A stretch of DNA of 64,000 bases, from NCBI GenBank assembly GCA_023447635.1, contig JAEXNA010000246.1, positions 58,908 to 122,907 on the forward strand. The letters are read 5' to 3'. Shown here piece by piece: positions 28,901 to 37,008 of this stretch. Below the pieces are notes generated by a model. That model did no database searches. It saw nothing but the letters and a program-made list of their open reading frames with translations, and had not been told where the DNA came from. Both the position numbers and the translations under genes were made by a program. How positions within the stretch are numbered: position 1 is the first letter of the stretch; every line of letters begins with the position of its first letter. The stretch comes from Vulcanimicrobiota bacterium (GTDB lineage: Bacteria > Vulcanimicrobiota > Xenobia > Xenobiales > JADMJV01).

Positions 28901-30517
28901 CTTGTCGAGCAACCGGCAGAAGCCGATCTTTTCGACCTGCCCCTTCCCACCGAGGAGCCGACGGCAATAGAAGTCGTCAGCGAGGAGGGGCCCGTACCCG
29001 CAGCCGAAGAGCCCGCCAGCGAGCCGGCGGCGGTTGAACCGCCGGTCGAAGACGAGGGCCTTACGGTCGAGCCGGTCCTGACCTCCGAACCCGAGACGGC
29101 CCCCACCTCCGAGACCGAACTCGAAACGGCTGCCGTCCCTGAGACGTTGACCGTTCCAGAGTCGTCCGGCGGCGAGCACGACCTGGGCTTGACCTTACCC
29201 TCGGAAACCCCAGAGGCGGACGCTGCGCCGACGGAAACCCCGAGAACACCTACGAACCTGAACCAAGACGTCAGAGAGGAACTGCTTCCGATACCTATGG
29301 CTGCCGACTTTTCACCGCTCACCCGCCGACAACTTCACTATCATGAGGCTCTGGCTTCCAGCGCCTCCGGTATCGTCAGCCCCGAAAGCCTGGCCCATCT
29401 GCTGCTACAGAGCGCCGTCGGCCACGAGCCGCCGGACCCCAGCAGCGAAACCGGCACGCCTTCGGTCGCCCTACTGCAGGATGCCCTGCTGCAGAGCGCC
29501 GGCGCGCTAGAGGCGGGCGAGCAGTTCCGAGGAGCAGCCCGCGTACTGCGCACCGCGCTGCTCTATCAGCCCGATTCTCCGCCCGTCCTGGAGGCGATGG
29601 CTCGCGTGCAGAGCCGTTGGGCCAACTGGCTGGCCGAGCGTCATGAGTACGCTCACGCCGTCAGTCTGCTGCGCGACTGCCTGCAGCGTCAGCCAGAACT
29701 CGCCGACGCTTCGGCTCAGCTCGAGTCTCACTATCAACGCTGGATGGAGTGGTCGGACGCCAGCGGCGACCCGGCGGCTCGCGACCTGCTGGCCGTGTAT
29801 CTCGAGCAGGAGCGAGCCGCTCTGGAAGGCTTGAAGCAAGAGTGGCAGGCCCGGCGCGCTCGCGCGGCCGCCCTGGCCGCTGCTCCGGCTCCGACCCAGA
29901 CCCCTCCGCCTGTGGCAGCTAGCATGCCTGCTCCGGCCGCCCCGACGCCGCCTCCAGCGGCCCAATCGGCTCCTGCTCCTGCTCCCATCGCCCCTACCCC
30001 GACGCCCGTGGCTCCCGCCCCGGCGCCCGTAGCCGAAGTACCGCCGAGCACCCCCAGCCCCGTCGTGGTAGCGCCGACTCCCGAGCCGGTGGTGGCGCCT
30101 TCGGCTCCGGCCGAAGCCGTCGAAGTCGCCCCCGCCATCCCGGAGGCCACCGCCGTGCCCGACAGCGGCGCCCCGATGTTCGACAGTAAAGAAGAAGCGC
30201 TGGAAACCCTCGACGCCGCTCCCGACGACGATTCGGTGGCCGAAGGCGTGTTCGCGATGTACGCGGACTCGATGCGCGACCTGACCGCGGTGCTCAAAGA
30301 GCGCTCGACCAGCAACCCTGACCAGCCCGCATGGCTGCTCTTGCTGGCTCGCGCCTTCCGCCGCAGCGGTTCGGAGACGATGGCTGTCATCCAGTACCAG
30401 AAGTACATCAAAGTCGCGCCCTCGCCCGAGGCGTACGAAGAGCTGGCCCAGACCTACGAAGAGCTGGGCAAGGATGACTTCGCCAAGATGACTCGCCGCA
30501 AGGCCGAGCGAGCCTGA
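26000..30517 (+). CDS. Giant TPR protein with acidic linker carrying repeated LFA motifs
   Basis: The protein has 1505 residues. Residues 1-650 form a long tetratricopeptide-repeat solenoid (for example AIRHLKTALESDPKAMEPNLYLG). Residues 650-1090 are acidic, Pro/Glu/Thr-rich and probably disordered, and carry at least six (D/A)LFA-type motifs: DDLFAPE, VDLFASE, APLFAES, NALFAVD, ADLFARE and GDLFADI. A second TPR block (about 1095-1290), an Ala/Pro linker (about 1290-1390) and a C-terminal TPR pair end the protein. There is no signal peptide, so it is expected in the cytoplasm as a scaffold. It follows thrC directly and is followed by a strong terminator. The function is unknown. Confidence 0.85.
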   Translation: MDSLTAEGAQSAESHAETLAKVLPLLEEGRHEEALPFFELHKSKSDDPIWSYLMSLSLACLARGSEGLPLLEQAAQSPGFANAFGVAAEANTLLRTTALNHLMFETSVEANALEPWIVLQRYAEILNHREFQAKSVVGRMKLDPENPEVIEQFLAMFEDAPPDKVIPILDDIVNSRPNACQPRALLGSFLQTRGKTALAIRHLKTALESDPKAMEPNLYLGKIYLAQARFDDAEKELSEAMAKGKKPTVALLVEVANCQRATYRYDEALQTLFDAFALHPPSFRHWDQLVDTAQSTGNTAKLVEALRQAADRFPEDARLRQRFAMVAFRQGEPLAARDQLKATGIFENPTKDPALARLASEVASALGEPGTALHLLESLWKASPNSPETSRLCGDALIADGRPAEAEALLRETAKNNPNDRALQVSWGRALLAIGDAERAHRAFSLASRLDPDDAEAMAEQGRAMLLLGLHDEAQNVLKESAKKVDPPLSVTLTGLGAVYERKNLRDIARDFYRQALTRQPDRADAASGLVRTRADDGSTTLALDALELCSGLPTPFARLRLWLNLLRASFLEGEPNEARALKDKVYPEVAKPLADNYVAFLENSEVRTLSKLATDLETAGEPEKAREIWRYAVSSPLAELSQKAAAELKRLDAYETSTPTVSPAASGEPEPVTPGAATGDDDPLASLLGATLPDDDAGDDLFAPETPRAAAVAPEVDLFASETSPGTVEEAPLFAESGETAPPASSEDDVINALFAVDTPQTRTEADPSPPLAETEADLFAREDAPPVDTEVSSEPSIDGPGDLFADIPDPAPLAPTGEETRAASGDAPSTAAIDDVLAEFEAQPPAEEPGELSFDLPLPPTPEPTEAEAPAVPETDLVPLLDAPTGGDELLTAAGVPPEAEQAEEEPSEQVEDPSMPTLEAQDALPDEVEAAVILDEPVMDELVATAEEPSPLETIESESLAVEALVEQPAEADLFDLPLPTEEPTAIEVVSEEGPVPAAEEPASEPAAVEPPVEDEGLTVEPVLTSEPETAPTSETELETAAVPETLTVPESSGGEHDLGLTLPSETPEADAAPTETPRTPTNLNQDVREELLPIPMAADFSPLTRRQLHYHEALASSASGIVSPESLAHLLLQSAVGHEPPDPSSETGTPSVALLQDALLQSAGALEAGEQFRGAARVLRTALLYQPDSPPVLEAMARVQSRWANWLAERHEYAHAVSLLRDCLQRQPELADASAQLESHYQRWMEWSDASGDPAARDLLAVYLEQERAALEGLKQEWQARRARAAALAAAPAPTQTPPPVAASMPAPAAPTPPPAAQSAPAPAPIAPTPTPVAPAPAPVAEVPPSTPSPVVVAPTPEPVVAPSAPAEAVEVAPAIPEATAVPDSGAPMFDSKEEALETLDAAPDDDSVAEGVFAMYADSMRDLTAVLKERSTSNPDQPAWLLLLARAFRRSGSETMAVIQYQKYIKVAPSPEAYEELAQTYEELGKDDFAKMTRRKAERA

Positions 30518-30550
30518 CCAACCCGCGCGGTCGCTAACCGCAAAGCCATA

Positions 30551-30585
30551 AAAAAAGCCCCGTCGAAATCGACGGGGCTTTTTTT
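30551..30585. terminator. Bidirectional intrinsic terminator (TPR gene / DUF4013 gene)
   Basis: A 15-base stem (AAAAAAGCCCCGTCG and its complement) with an AAAT loop is flanked by A and T runs. It lies between the convergent TPR and membrane-protein genes. Confidence 0.92.
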
Positions 30586-30600
30586 ACGAAGCGGGAGCGA

Positions 30601-31248
30601 CTACATAAAGTAGAGGCGGTAGTAGTTGCCGATCATACGTCCCTGAATAAACACGATCAGGGCCGAAGCCGGAATAGCCAGCAGACCGCCGATGCCGAAG
30701 GTCATAGCGCTGACCACGCCCAGAGCCAACGAAGCGACCATCGGGAACAGCACGATCACCAGGTAGTCCACAAAGCCAACCTTGATGTCTCCGATAGCCG
30801 TGCTGAAGTCGAGGAACGAGCTGACCTGCCCGGTCATAGCGTAGCGTAGCAGCATGGCCGGCATCAAGAAGGCAAGAACCATGCTACCCAGACAGACGAG
30901 TCCGAGAGCCAGCATCGCGACCAGGGCGATGGCCCCGCCAGAGTTCTCACCGAAGGCGATAGCTCCACCGATCGTCATACCGGTGACCAGGACCATCGGG
31001 ATGCCGAACAGGGCTAGAACGACCAGCGACACCATCAGACCGCTCATCCAGAGCGCCCCGAAGTTGTTGAACTCGGGAAGTTTGTCATCTTCGCCGTTGG
31101 CGGTTTGGCGGATGATGGCGAGCTGATAGCCCATCACGGCCGGCATCGGCAGCAGCAGCAGCTGACAAGCCGCCGCAATAAGGGTTTTAGCGATCCAAGA
31201 GGGATCGCTGAAAGGGAAAACGATATTTTCTTTGAGATCTAAGCGCAT
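30601..31248 (-). CDS. DUF4013-like integral membrane protein
   Basis: The 215-residue protein has five or six hydrophobic segments and little else. The early GYQLAIIRQTANGEDDKLPEF segment (Gly-Tyr, then an Arg, then Gly..Leu-Pro-x-Phe) matches what I recall of the DUF4013 family of bacterial and archaeal membrane proteins of unknown function. The ATG has GGAGGTG eight bases upstream, and a good sigma-70 type promoter precedes it. It is a monocistronic unit between two terminators or gaps. Confidence 0.8.
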   Translation of the reverse strand: MRLDLKENIVFPFSDPSWIAKTLIAAACQLLLLPMPAVMGYQLAIIRQTANGEDDKLPEFNNFGALWMSGLMVSLVVLALFGIPMVLVTGMTIGGAIAFGENSGGAIALVAMLALGLVCLGSMVLAFLMPAMLLRYAMTGQVSSFLDFSTAIGDIKVGFVDYLVIVLFPMVASLALGVVSAMTFGIGGLLAIPASALIVFIQGRMIGNYYRLYFM

Positions 31249-31272
31249 GGTACAGACACCTCCAATGTTTCA

Positions 31273-31302
31273 TATATAGCACAGACGCGAAATCCCGTCC
31301 AA
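31273..31302 (-). promoter_or_regulatory. Sigma-70 type promoter for the DUF4013-like gene
   Basis: On the minus strand TTGGAC (31302-31297) and TATATA (31278-31273) are separated by 18 bases. They are followed at a suitable distance by GGAGGTG and the ATG at 31248. This is the clearest housekeeping promoter I see in the window. Confidence 0.65.
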
Positions 31303-31457
31303 CATAAAGCATTTCTCACGGGAGAGATGTGTTCGAGAATACAGCGCTCCCCTCTCTTACCCGAAATGCCCTAACTTACGCCGCACTCGGACCCCCAAAC
31401 GAGGAATTCCCTCTCCAGGGCTCGCGTTAGGCCAGCTTGCCTCCTAAGGAGACCTTC

Positions 31458-32543
31458 ATGACCACGATATCCTCCCCCGTATTGGGCCGTTTTCCCCTCT
31501 CCCCTCTGACCAAGGGTGGAAATCTCCCCTTCCGCCGACTCTGCCGCGATTTCGGCGCCACCGCCACCTGCTCGGAGATGGTCTACGCCCATCAACTGCT
31601 CCGCGGCAAAGGCCGCGAGCCAGCGCTGCTGCGTCGTCACGCCAGCGAAGACAACTTCGGAGTTCAACTGGCTGCCCGCAACCCCGAAGAAGCCGCCGAA
31701 GCGACCCGTATCGCCTGCGATTCCGGAGCCAAATTTGTCGACCTCAACTGCGGCTGCCCGATCTATGACACCGTAAAAAAGGGCATGGGCGCCCGGCTGC
31801 TGCAAAAGCCCGCTAAACTGGGCACCTTGCTAGCCGCGATGGTGTCAGCCAGCAGTGTCCCGGTGACCGTCAAGCTTCGCATCGGCTTCTCCGGCGACCG
31901 GATCAATATCCGCGACACCCTGAGCGCCGCCGTGGACGCGGGAGTGCAGACCGTGGTCATCCACGGCAGAACCCGCGAGCAGCGCTACTCGAAAACCGCC
32001 GACTGGCCGCTGATCGCCGAGATGGCCGAGAACTGCTCTGTCCCGGTACTGGGGAACGGCGATATCCTGATCCCGTGGGAAGCGCGCACCCGCCTGGCCG
32101 ACACCAAGATCGCCGGAGCCATCATTGCCCGAGGCGCTCTGACCAAACCGTGGATCTTCAAGGAGCTGCTCGAGGACAAAGAGTGGATCCCCACGGCCCA
32201 GGAGCAGTGGGAGATTCTGCTGCGCTTCACCCGCTATTTGAAAGAGCATTTCGGAGAGGACGAACTCGGACGAAAACGTGGGCTGACGTTTCTGGCCTGG
32301 CAGTTGGATTGGTTCAACCGCTACCGTCCGCTGCCCGAGGCCGAATGGGCTGCTGCCGCTGCCGAGCATCCGCTCATGCAGACCCGTTCCCTGAGCGAGC
32401 CGAACCTCTACCTTCCCGGCAAAGACCAGGAGGCCGAACGGGACGCCCTGGCCGCCTCTCTTTGGGACAGCCCCCAGGCGGAGAGCCTGTGGGAGCGCTA
32501 CCTGGAGAAGCCGGAGCCGGCTCAGCTATCCGACGGACGGTAA
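31458..32543 (+). CDS. tRNA-dihydrouridine synthase, DUS3-like
   Basis: The 361-residue FMN enzyme reduces uridine to dihydrouridine in tRNA. The start at 31458 has CTAAGGAG six bases upstream. The catalytic Cys is Cys100 in DLNCGCPIYD. Several segments resemble the eukaryotic DUS3 (tRNA U47) family more than bacterial DusA/B/C: IYDTVKKGMG after the Cys, HGRTREQRYSKTADW, GNGDIL, IARGALTKPWIFKE and the C-terminal FLAWQLDWFNRYRPL region. E. coli DusB, for comparison, has PAKKVNRK after its GC motif. The position modified is inferred, not shown. It overlaps the convergent methyltransferase by 22 bases. Confidence 0.85.
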   Translation: MTTISSPVLGRFPLSPLTKGGNLPFRRLCRDFGATATCSEMVYAHQLLRGKGREPALLRRHASEDNFGVQLAARNPEEAAEATRIACDSGAKFVDLNCGCPIYDTVKKGMGARLLQKPAKLGTLLAAMVSASSVPVTVKLRIGFSGDRINIRDTLSAAVDAGVQTVVIHGRTREQRYSKTADWPLIAEMAENCSVPVLGNGDILIPWEARTRLADTKIAGAIIARGALTKPWIFKELLEDKEWIPTAQEQWEILLRFTRYLKEHFGEDELGRKRGLTFLAWQLDWFNRYRPLPEAEWAAAAAEHPLMQTRSLSEPNLYLPGKDQEAERDALAASLWDSPQAESLWERYLEKPEPAQLSDGR

Positions 32544-33271
32544 GTCCGGGACAGGGTGAGCATCTCCGGCTTGAAACGGTCGCGAATCCGGTGCTCCCAG
32601 AACAGACGCTGCCGCTGGCGCCCTAACGCAAGCGGCAGCGTCTCTCCGTCGACCCACTGGTAGTCCATAAAGATAAAGCCCGCCATGCCCAGCAGACGCT
32701 GAAGCCGCTCCGGAGTGAAAGAGTGGCGCACCGCGACCCCTTCGGGCTCTTTCCCCATCCGGTACAGAGCCCGGTGCGCCCCGAAGGCAAACTGAGAGGA
32801 CAGCGTATTGGGCACGGACAGGAGCAGGAGGCCGCCGGGCTTGAGCATCCTTCCCATGCGGACCAGCTCTTTCCCGGCCCTCTCCTGATACTCCAGGTAG
32901 CCTAAAGAGACGACCGCGTCGAAGCTGCCTCGCGGAGCCAGACCGTCGGCGAACGGCGCGTGGATCCAGTCCACGCTCTCACAGCGCCGTCGACCTTCCT
33001 GCAGCATCCCTTCCACCAACTCTACCGCCGTGACCTGATAGCCCGTTTCGGCAAGAGCGCAGGCGAACGCGCCGGTGCCGCAGCCAACGTCGAGCACCCG
33101 GGCGCCCGGGGCCAGATGCGAGCGGACCGTATCCAACGCCGTGGCGGTCCGGACCCTCCAGATCTTCTGCCACTCGCTGGGCCGTGTGCTGCCGTAGGCC
33201 TCGGTCTGTTCCCGGACACGAAGGGAAAAATAGTCTCGGTTGAGCTGCAGTCTGCGTTCGTCACTAACCAT
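32522..33271 (-). CDS. Class I SAM-dependent methyltransferase
   Basis: The protein is 249 residues from the ATG at 33271. The frame stays open to a TTG at 33370, but the extra N-terminus looks non-native. Motif I VLDVGCGTGAFACAL, acidic VTAVELVEGM, and the FDAVVSLGYLEY and LKPGGLLLLSVPN motifs mark a Methyltransf_11/25-like enzyme. The N-terminal DYFSLRVREQTEAYG resembles ubiquinone/menaquinone- and polyketide-type methyltransferases, but the substrate is unknown. It is divergent from the sigma factor gene. Confidence 0.75.
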   Translation of the reverse strand: MVSDERRLQLNRDYFSLRVREQTEAYGSTRPSEWQKIWRVRTATALDTVRSHLAPGARVLDVGCGTGAFACALAETGYQVTAVELVEGMLQEGRRRCESVDWIHAPFADGLAPRGSFDAVVSLGYLEYQERAGKELVRMGRMLKPGGLLLLSVPNTLSSQFAFGAHRALYRMGKEPEGVAVRHSFTPERLQRLLGMAGFIFMDYQWVDGETLPLALGRQRQRLFWEHRIRDRFKPEMLTLSRTYRPSDS

Positions 33272-33415
33272 GATCGCGAGAAGGTTTGCAAAAAGGCGGT
33301 CGATCCCTCGCAAAGCCCGACATGGGAAGTGGTCCTCGCGGTTGAGAAGCAGGAGTTTCCCGGGGCGCAAGGAGATTTCATCGCCATCGAATAATCCGCT
33401 TCATCGGTCCCGCAC

Positions 33416-33985
33416 ATGGCAATGGAAAGTCAGCAAACGACGTTCACCGACGACCAGTTGGTGGTGCAATATCTCGAAGGTCGCGTCAGCGCCTTCGAAG
33501 AGCTTTACGACCGCTATTCCCGTCGGCTCCTGGCGTTTCTGCACAACGAGGTCGGTTCGGTCTGGGCCGAAGACCTGTTGCAAGAGACATTCTCCCGCTT
33601 GCTCACCTCGTTGGACCGCTACAGCCCGAGCGGCAAGTTCTCGGCCTACGTCTACGAAATCGCCCGTAACCTGGCCCGAGACCGTCAGCGCCGTCTTTAC
33701 CGCGACATGCCGATCTCGGACATGGTGGCCGGCGAAGAGGGGCACCACCCCGACCTGGTGGACCACATGGAGTATCGGTTAGAGATGGCCTGGGTGCGCA
33801 ACGCTCTCAAAAACCTTTCTACCGAACAGCAAGAGGTCGTCCTCTTGCGCGAGTATGCCGGAATGTCGTTCAAAGAGATCGCCAATGTGATCGAACGTCC
33901 GATCGGAACCGTGCTGTCGCAAATGCATCGCGCCTTGAAAACTCTCCGGCACCACCTTGGCGGTCCGGAATCTGAAACTCCCTAA
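33416..33985 (+). CDS. ECF-type RNA polymerase sigma factor
   Basis: This 189-residue sigma-70-family factor has only regions 2 and 4. Region 2 carries FEELYDRYSRRLLAFLHN and the AEDLLQETFSRLL motif, and region 2.4 is KFSAYVYEIARNLARD. Region 4 carries LSTEQQEVVLLREYAGMSFKEIANVIERPIGTV with the helix-turn-helix. No membrane anti-sigma or zinc-containing anti-sigma gene is adjacent; the next gene (11 bases on) encodes a TerB-like protein. The start lacks an obvious ribosome-binding site. The regulon is unknown. Confidence 0.92.
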   Translation: MAMESQQTTFTDDQLVVQYLEGRVSAFEELYDRYSRRLLAFLHNEVGSVWAEDLLQETFSRLLTSLDRYSPSGKFSAYVYEIARNLARDRQRRLYRDMPISDMVAGEEGHHPDLVDHMEYRLEMAWVRNALKNLSTEQQEVVLLREYAGMSFKEIANVIERPIGTVLSQMHRALKTLRHHLGGPESETP

Positions 33986-33996
33986 GGACGTCCTCT

Positions 33997-34377
33997 ATGA
34001 ACGAGCAAAGCCGCGCCATTCTGCAAGCCCTGGTCAATATGGCATGGGCCGACGGTCAAGTCTCTCCCGAAGAGAGCGGACTGATTCTCAAAGCGATGTC
34101 CGAGGCGGGCGCCCCGGCCGAAGACACCGAGGAGCTGGCCCGGCTGCTGAGCAGCGCCCCGGCGCCGGTCGACCTGAACGTGGCTGAACTCGACGAAGAA
34201 AAGCGCCTCGGAGTGATGAGGGCGCTCCTGATCATGAGCTTTATGGACGGCCACGTCTCTTTTGCCGAGTACGCCCATATCGAAGCGATGCAGCGAGAGC
34301 TGGGGATCAGCGACGAGCAGCTCGACGCCTTGCGGGCCGAAGCCGTCGCCGCAGCCGAGACTATCTCCGCCTCCTAA
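33997..34377 (+). CDS. TerB-like (tellurite-resistance fold) protein
   Basis: This 126-residue all-alpha protein has two copies of the TerB-type acidic turn, MAWADGQVSPEE near residue 16 and MSFMDGHVSFAEY near residue 82. The family fold binds divalent metal or acts as a membrane-stress adaptor. The ATG has AAGGACG upstream and lies 11 bases after the sigma factor stop, so it is in the same transcript. It may be a partner of the sigma factor, which is an inference from position alone. Confidence 0.75.
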   Translation: MNEQSRAILQALVNMAWADGQVSPEESGLILKAMSEAGAPAEDTEELARLLSSAPAPVDLNVAELDEEKRLGVMRALLIMSFMDGHVSFAEYAHIEAMQRELGISDEQLDALRAEAVAAAETISAS

Positions 34378-34404
34378 ATCGCTCCGACCGCTCCCCCTGC
34401 AACC

Positions 34405-36144
34405 CTACCCGGAGTGGCGCCCCGCCGCCCACCAGGCCCCGCCGAGGCCGACCAGGTAGAGCATGCTGATCCAGGCCACCGTGTCGCCCCAGCGCTCGAA
34501 TCCGGTGGTCACGTCCAGTAGCGACACCTCTTCCCGCAAGCTGCCTTCCTGGTCCGAGGGGATGGATGCGATCTGCTGCCCGTAGGGATCGATCACCACG
34601 CTGATTCCGCTAGGGGTCGAACGGATCAGGTAGCAGCGCCCTTCGACCGCCCTGAGCGTGGACAAGGCCATATGGCAGTAGGGCTCGGCGGTCCTCCCGA
34701 ACCAGGCGTCGTTGGTCAGGTTCAGGAGAATCTGCGGCTTCTTCTGGGCCAGCGGGTAGTGGAACCAGGGCAGCAGATCTTCGTAGCAGATCATGATCCC
34801 CAGCCGAGCCTGGCCCAGGGTGATGATCTGGGCCTCACGCCCTGAAAGCAAACAGCTGGCCGACGGCAGAAGCTTGTAAACCCCGGGGAAGACCCCCGAA
34901 CCGGGAATCGTCTCCCCGAACATCAGCAGCTTGACCTTCTCGACCGCCCCCAGCACGGCCCCGGCGCTATCAACCAGCACAGCACAGTTATAGAGCGGCG
35001 GGCGGCCCTCGATCGGGCCGACCGCTCCTGGCGCCACGTCCTCCATGGTGGTCCCGAAAAGAATGGGGACATCGTGGCCTCGCTGGATGGCAAAGAGATC
35101 GCCAGGTGCAACACCTACCTCCTGAGCCAGATTGGCCGCAGGAGCGGCTTTCGAGGGGAAGATATGGCTGACGTCGAGTGGATAGTGCCGTCTCCGCTCA
35201 GCTTCGCTCAGCGGCTCGACGACCGGCTCGGCCGCCCCCTCGGGTCGTCGCGCCAGAGTGGTCGTTGGGGTGCGCACCGCACTTTCCGGCCAGAGCACGA
35301 GGTCCAGCGACAGCCCTTTCTCGCGACACTCCGCCACCAGCGCTTCGGTCATCACCTGGTAGCGGTGGAGACCCTCGATAGCCGGCCCCTCTCCGATCCA
35401 TTCGTTAGGCTGGACCAGCCCGACAGCGAACTTGGGGGCCGCGTTCAAGGCAGCCGTCATGCTCGCTCGTTCCGAAAAGTGGAAGCCCACCAGGAGGATC
35501 GGAATGATGGCAGCGAGAGCGAGCAGACCCGGATGGCGACCCCTGGCCAGAGGAGACGGCCAGAGGGTCCGTCGCTCCTCCGGAAGGTCGCCCACGATCC
35601 AGCGCGCCAGGCAAAGGTTGAAGACCACGATCGCCAGACTCAACAAGCTGACCCCCCCCAGGGAGACGATCGAGGTCAATTCTGGCCGCATGTGCTGAGT
35701 GTTGGCCAGATACCACGGGAAGATGATGGGATAGAAGAACTCCATGGCTACGAACGAGAGGGCCGACAGCAGGAGACCTCCGGCCGCGAACAGGCGTCCG
35801 GGCCGGGTGGGCGCCTTGACTCGGAGAAAGAAGCACCAGAGCATCCAGGGCACGCTCTGCTGTAACGCCATCGCTAGCATACAGAGGTAGGCGAACGGCC
35901 CCAGATTAGAGAACGTCTTCATCAGTTCCAGGATCCAGTGGAACGCCATGTAGTTCGTGGCGGTGCCGGAGAAGGCTCCGAGCATGGCGGCTTCCCTGGG
36001 CGTGGTGCCAGGCAGCGCGAGCAGAAGCGGGACCAGGCCGATCCAGCAGAGGGGCCAGAGATCGAACGGCGGCAGCGCCAGGATGATCAGGACCGACGAG
36101 AGGAAGGCCAGCCCCAAGCGGCGGCCTCGGCTATTTGTTAACAA
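34405..36144 (-). CDS. lnt: Apolipoprotein N-acyltransferase
   Basis: The protein is about 579 residues from a TTG at 36144. It N-acylates lipoproteins at the periplasmic face of the inner membrane. Five or six membrane helices fill residues 1-220, then a nitrilase-type domain has the triad Glu287 (LWPESAV), Lys403 (EKVKLLMFGE) and Cys453 (IMICYEDLLP). The Glu-to-Lys distance is about 48 residues longer than in E. coli Lnt because of a Pro/Ala/Glu-rich insertion. No ATG or GTG lies in frame before the first helix. An ATT at 36153 with GAGGGG nine bases upstream is an alternative start. Confidence 0.9.
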   Translation of the reverse strand: MLTNSRGRRLGLAFLSSVLIILALPPFDLWPLCWIGLVPLLLALPGTTPREAAMLGAFSGTATNYMAFHWILELMKTFSNLGPFAYLCMLAMALQQSVPWMLWCFFLRVKAPTRPGRLFAAGGLLLSALSFVAMEFFYPIIFPWYLANTQHMRPELTSIVSLGGVSLLSLAIVVFNLCLARWIVGDLPEERRTLWPSPLARGRHPGLLALAAIIPILLVGFHFSERASMTAALNAAPKFAVGLVQPNEWIGEGPAIEGLHRYQVMTEALVAECREKGLSLDLVLWPESAVRTPTTTLARRPEGAAEPVVEPLSEAERRRHYPLDVSHIFPSKAAPAANLAQEVGVAPGDLFAIQRGHDVPILFGTTMEDVAPGAVGPIEGRPPLYNCAVLVDSAGAVLGAVEKVKLLMFGETIPGSGVFPGVYKLLPSASCLLSGREAQIITLGQARLGIMICYEDLLPWFHYPLAQKKPQILLNLTNDAWFGRTAEPYCHMALSTLRAVEGRCYLIRSTPSGISVVIDPYGQQIASIPSDQEGSLREEVSLLDVTTGFERWGDTVAWISMLYLVGLGGAWWAAGRHSG

Positions 36145-36257
36145 GGCGGTAATGTTTCGGAACCCCTCTGACTGGAGACTATGAGTGAAGATCTGAGAGT
36201 GATATGGGGTGGGAGAGCAGTACTCCTGGCCCCGACTCGGCTCTTCGGAAGGATAGT

Positions 36258-36941
36258 ATGAAAACCACCATTCAATATACTCTGTTCTGGTTTCTGATGC
36301 TTTGCGGCACGGCCTTCGCCGCGCCCGAGTACCAGCTTTTCGTCGACGGCGTTCTGTATCGGGCGCCCGCCGTCCTGGAGAAGGGGCTGCCCTATTTCCC
36401 CGTCGACGTGCTGTCCCAGGCAACCGGTGTCAGCGTAGTCAGCTACTCGGGTAGCGCCGTGCGCCTGGCCGGTAGTCCAGTCGACTTCGTTCCGGTAGTC
36501 CGTAACGGCCGCCCCTACCTGCCGGCCGAAGCGTTCGCGCTGGCCACCGGCTCGAAGGTCGAAACCGACCAGACCCGGGGACTGGTGCTCTATAGCAAAG
36601 GCGGACTAGCCACCGCACCGGTCGCCCCGGCTGCGACCGGCGGCGCCACCGTCAACGGCGCCGCAGCCCGAGCCAACCCCGGCGTCCAGCCAGGCGAAGA
36701 GGCTGTTCCGGAAGCCCCTGTTGGAGTTACGAGGCTGCCCAACTCGCCCAACACGGCGGGAATTCAGGAAGCCGTCGTCGGCGCTCTGAAAACGGCCGAG
36801 GAAGCGACCTACGCCGAGCGCTACATGCGCCACAAGCTGTACTGGGCCAGCCAGTTGGACCCCGCCAACAGCCCCTACCTGAACAACATCGTGGTGCCGG
36901 CCCCGGTCCCGATGTCGCCCTGGGTCGTCCCGATTCCCTGA
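36258..36941 (+). CDS. Secreted protein with copper-amine-oxidase-N-like domain
   Basis: The protein is 227 residues from the ATG at 36258, with GGAAGGAT upstream. It has a signal peptide (LFWFLMLCGTAFA) and then one beta-rich unit of about 90 residues (FVDGVLY..PYFPVDVLSQATG..RLAGSPV..NGRPYLPAEAFALATG). This pattern is that of the stalk/copper-amine-oxidase N-terminal domain found in cell-surface proteins. A Pro/Ala/Gly-rich linker and a short helical tail end it. It probably binds the envelope. The frame overlaps nothing and is closed by a terminator. Confidence 0.75.
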   Translation: MKTTIQYTLFWFLMLCGTAFAAPEYQLFVDGVLYRAPAVLEKGLPYFPVDVLSQATGVSVVSYSGSAVRLAGSPVDFVPVVRNGRPYLPAEAFALATGSKVETDQTRGLVLYSKGGLATAPVAPAATGGATVNGAAARANPGVQPGEEAVPEAPVGVTRLPNSPNTAGIQEAVVGALKTAEEATYAERYMRHKLYWASQLDPANSPYLNNIVVPAPVPMSPWVVPIP

Positions 36942-36963
36942 CAGAAAAGGCTTCAGGTCTATC

Positions 36964-36990
36964 GAGCGCCGAGTCTCTCGGCGCTCTTTT
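36964..36990 (+). terminator. Intrinsic terminator after the secreted protein gene
   Basis: A 10-base stem GAGCGCCGAG / CTCGGCGCTC with a TCT loop is followed by TTTT. It lies 22 bases after the stop and is placed to end the upstream transcript. Confidence 0.85.
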
Positions 36991-37008
36991 CGTTGAAGAG
37001 GAGTTCTC

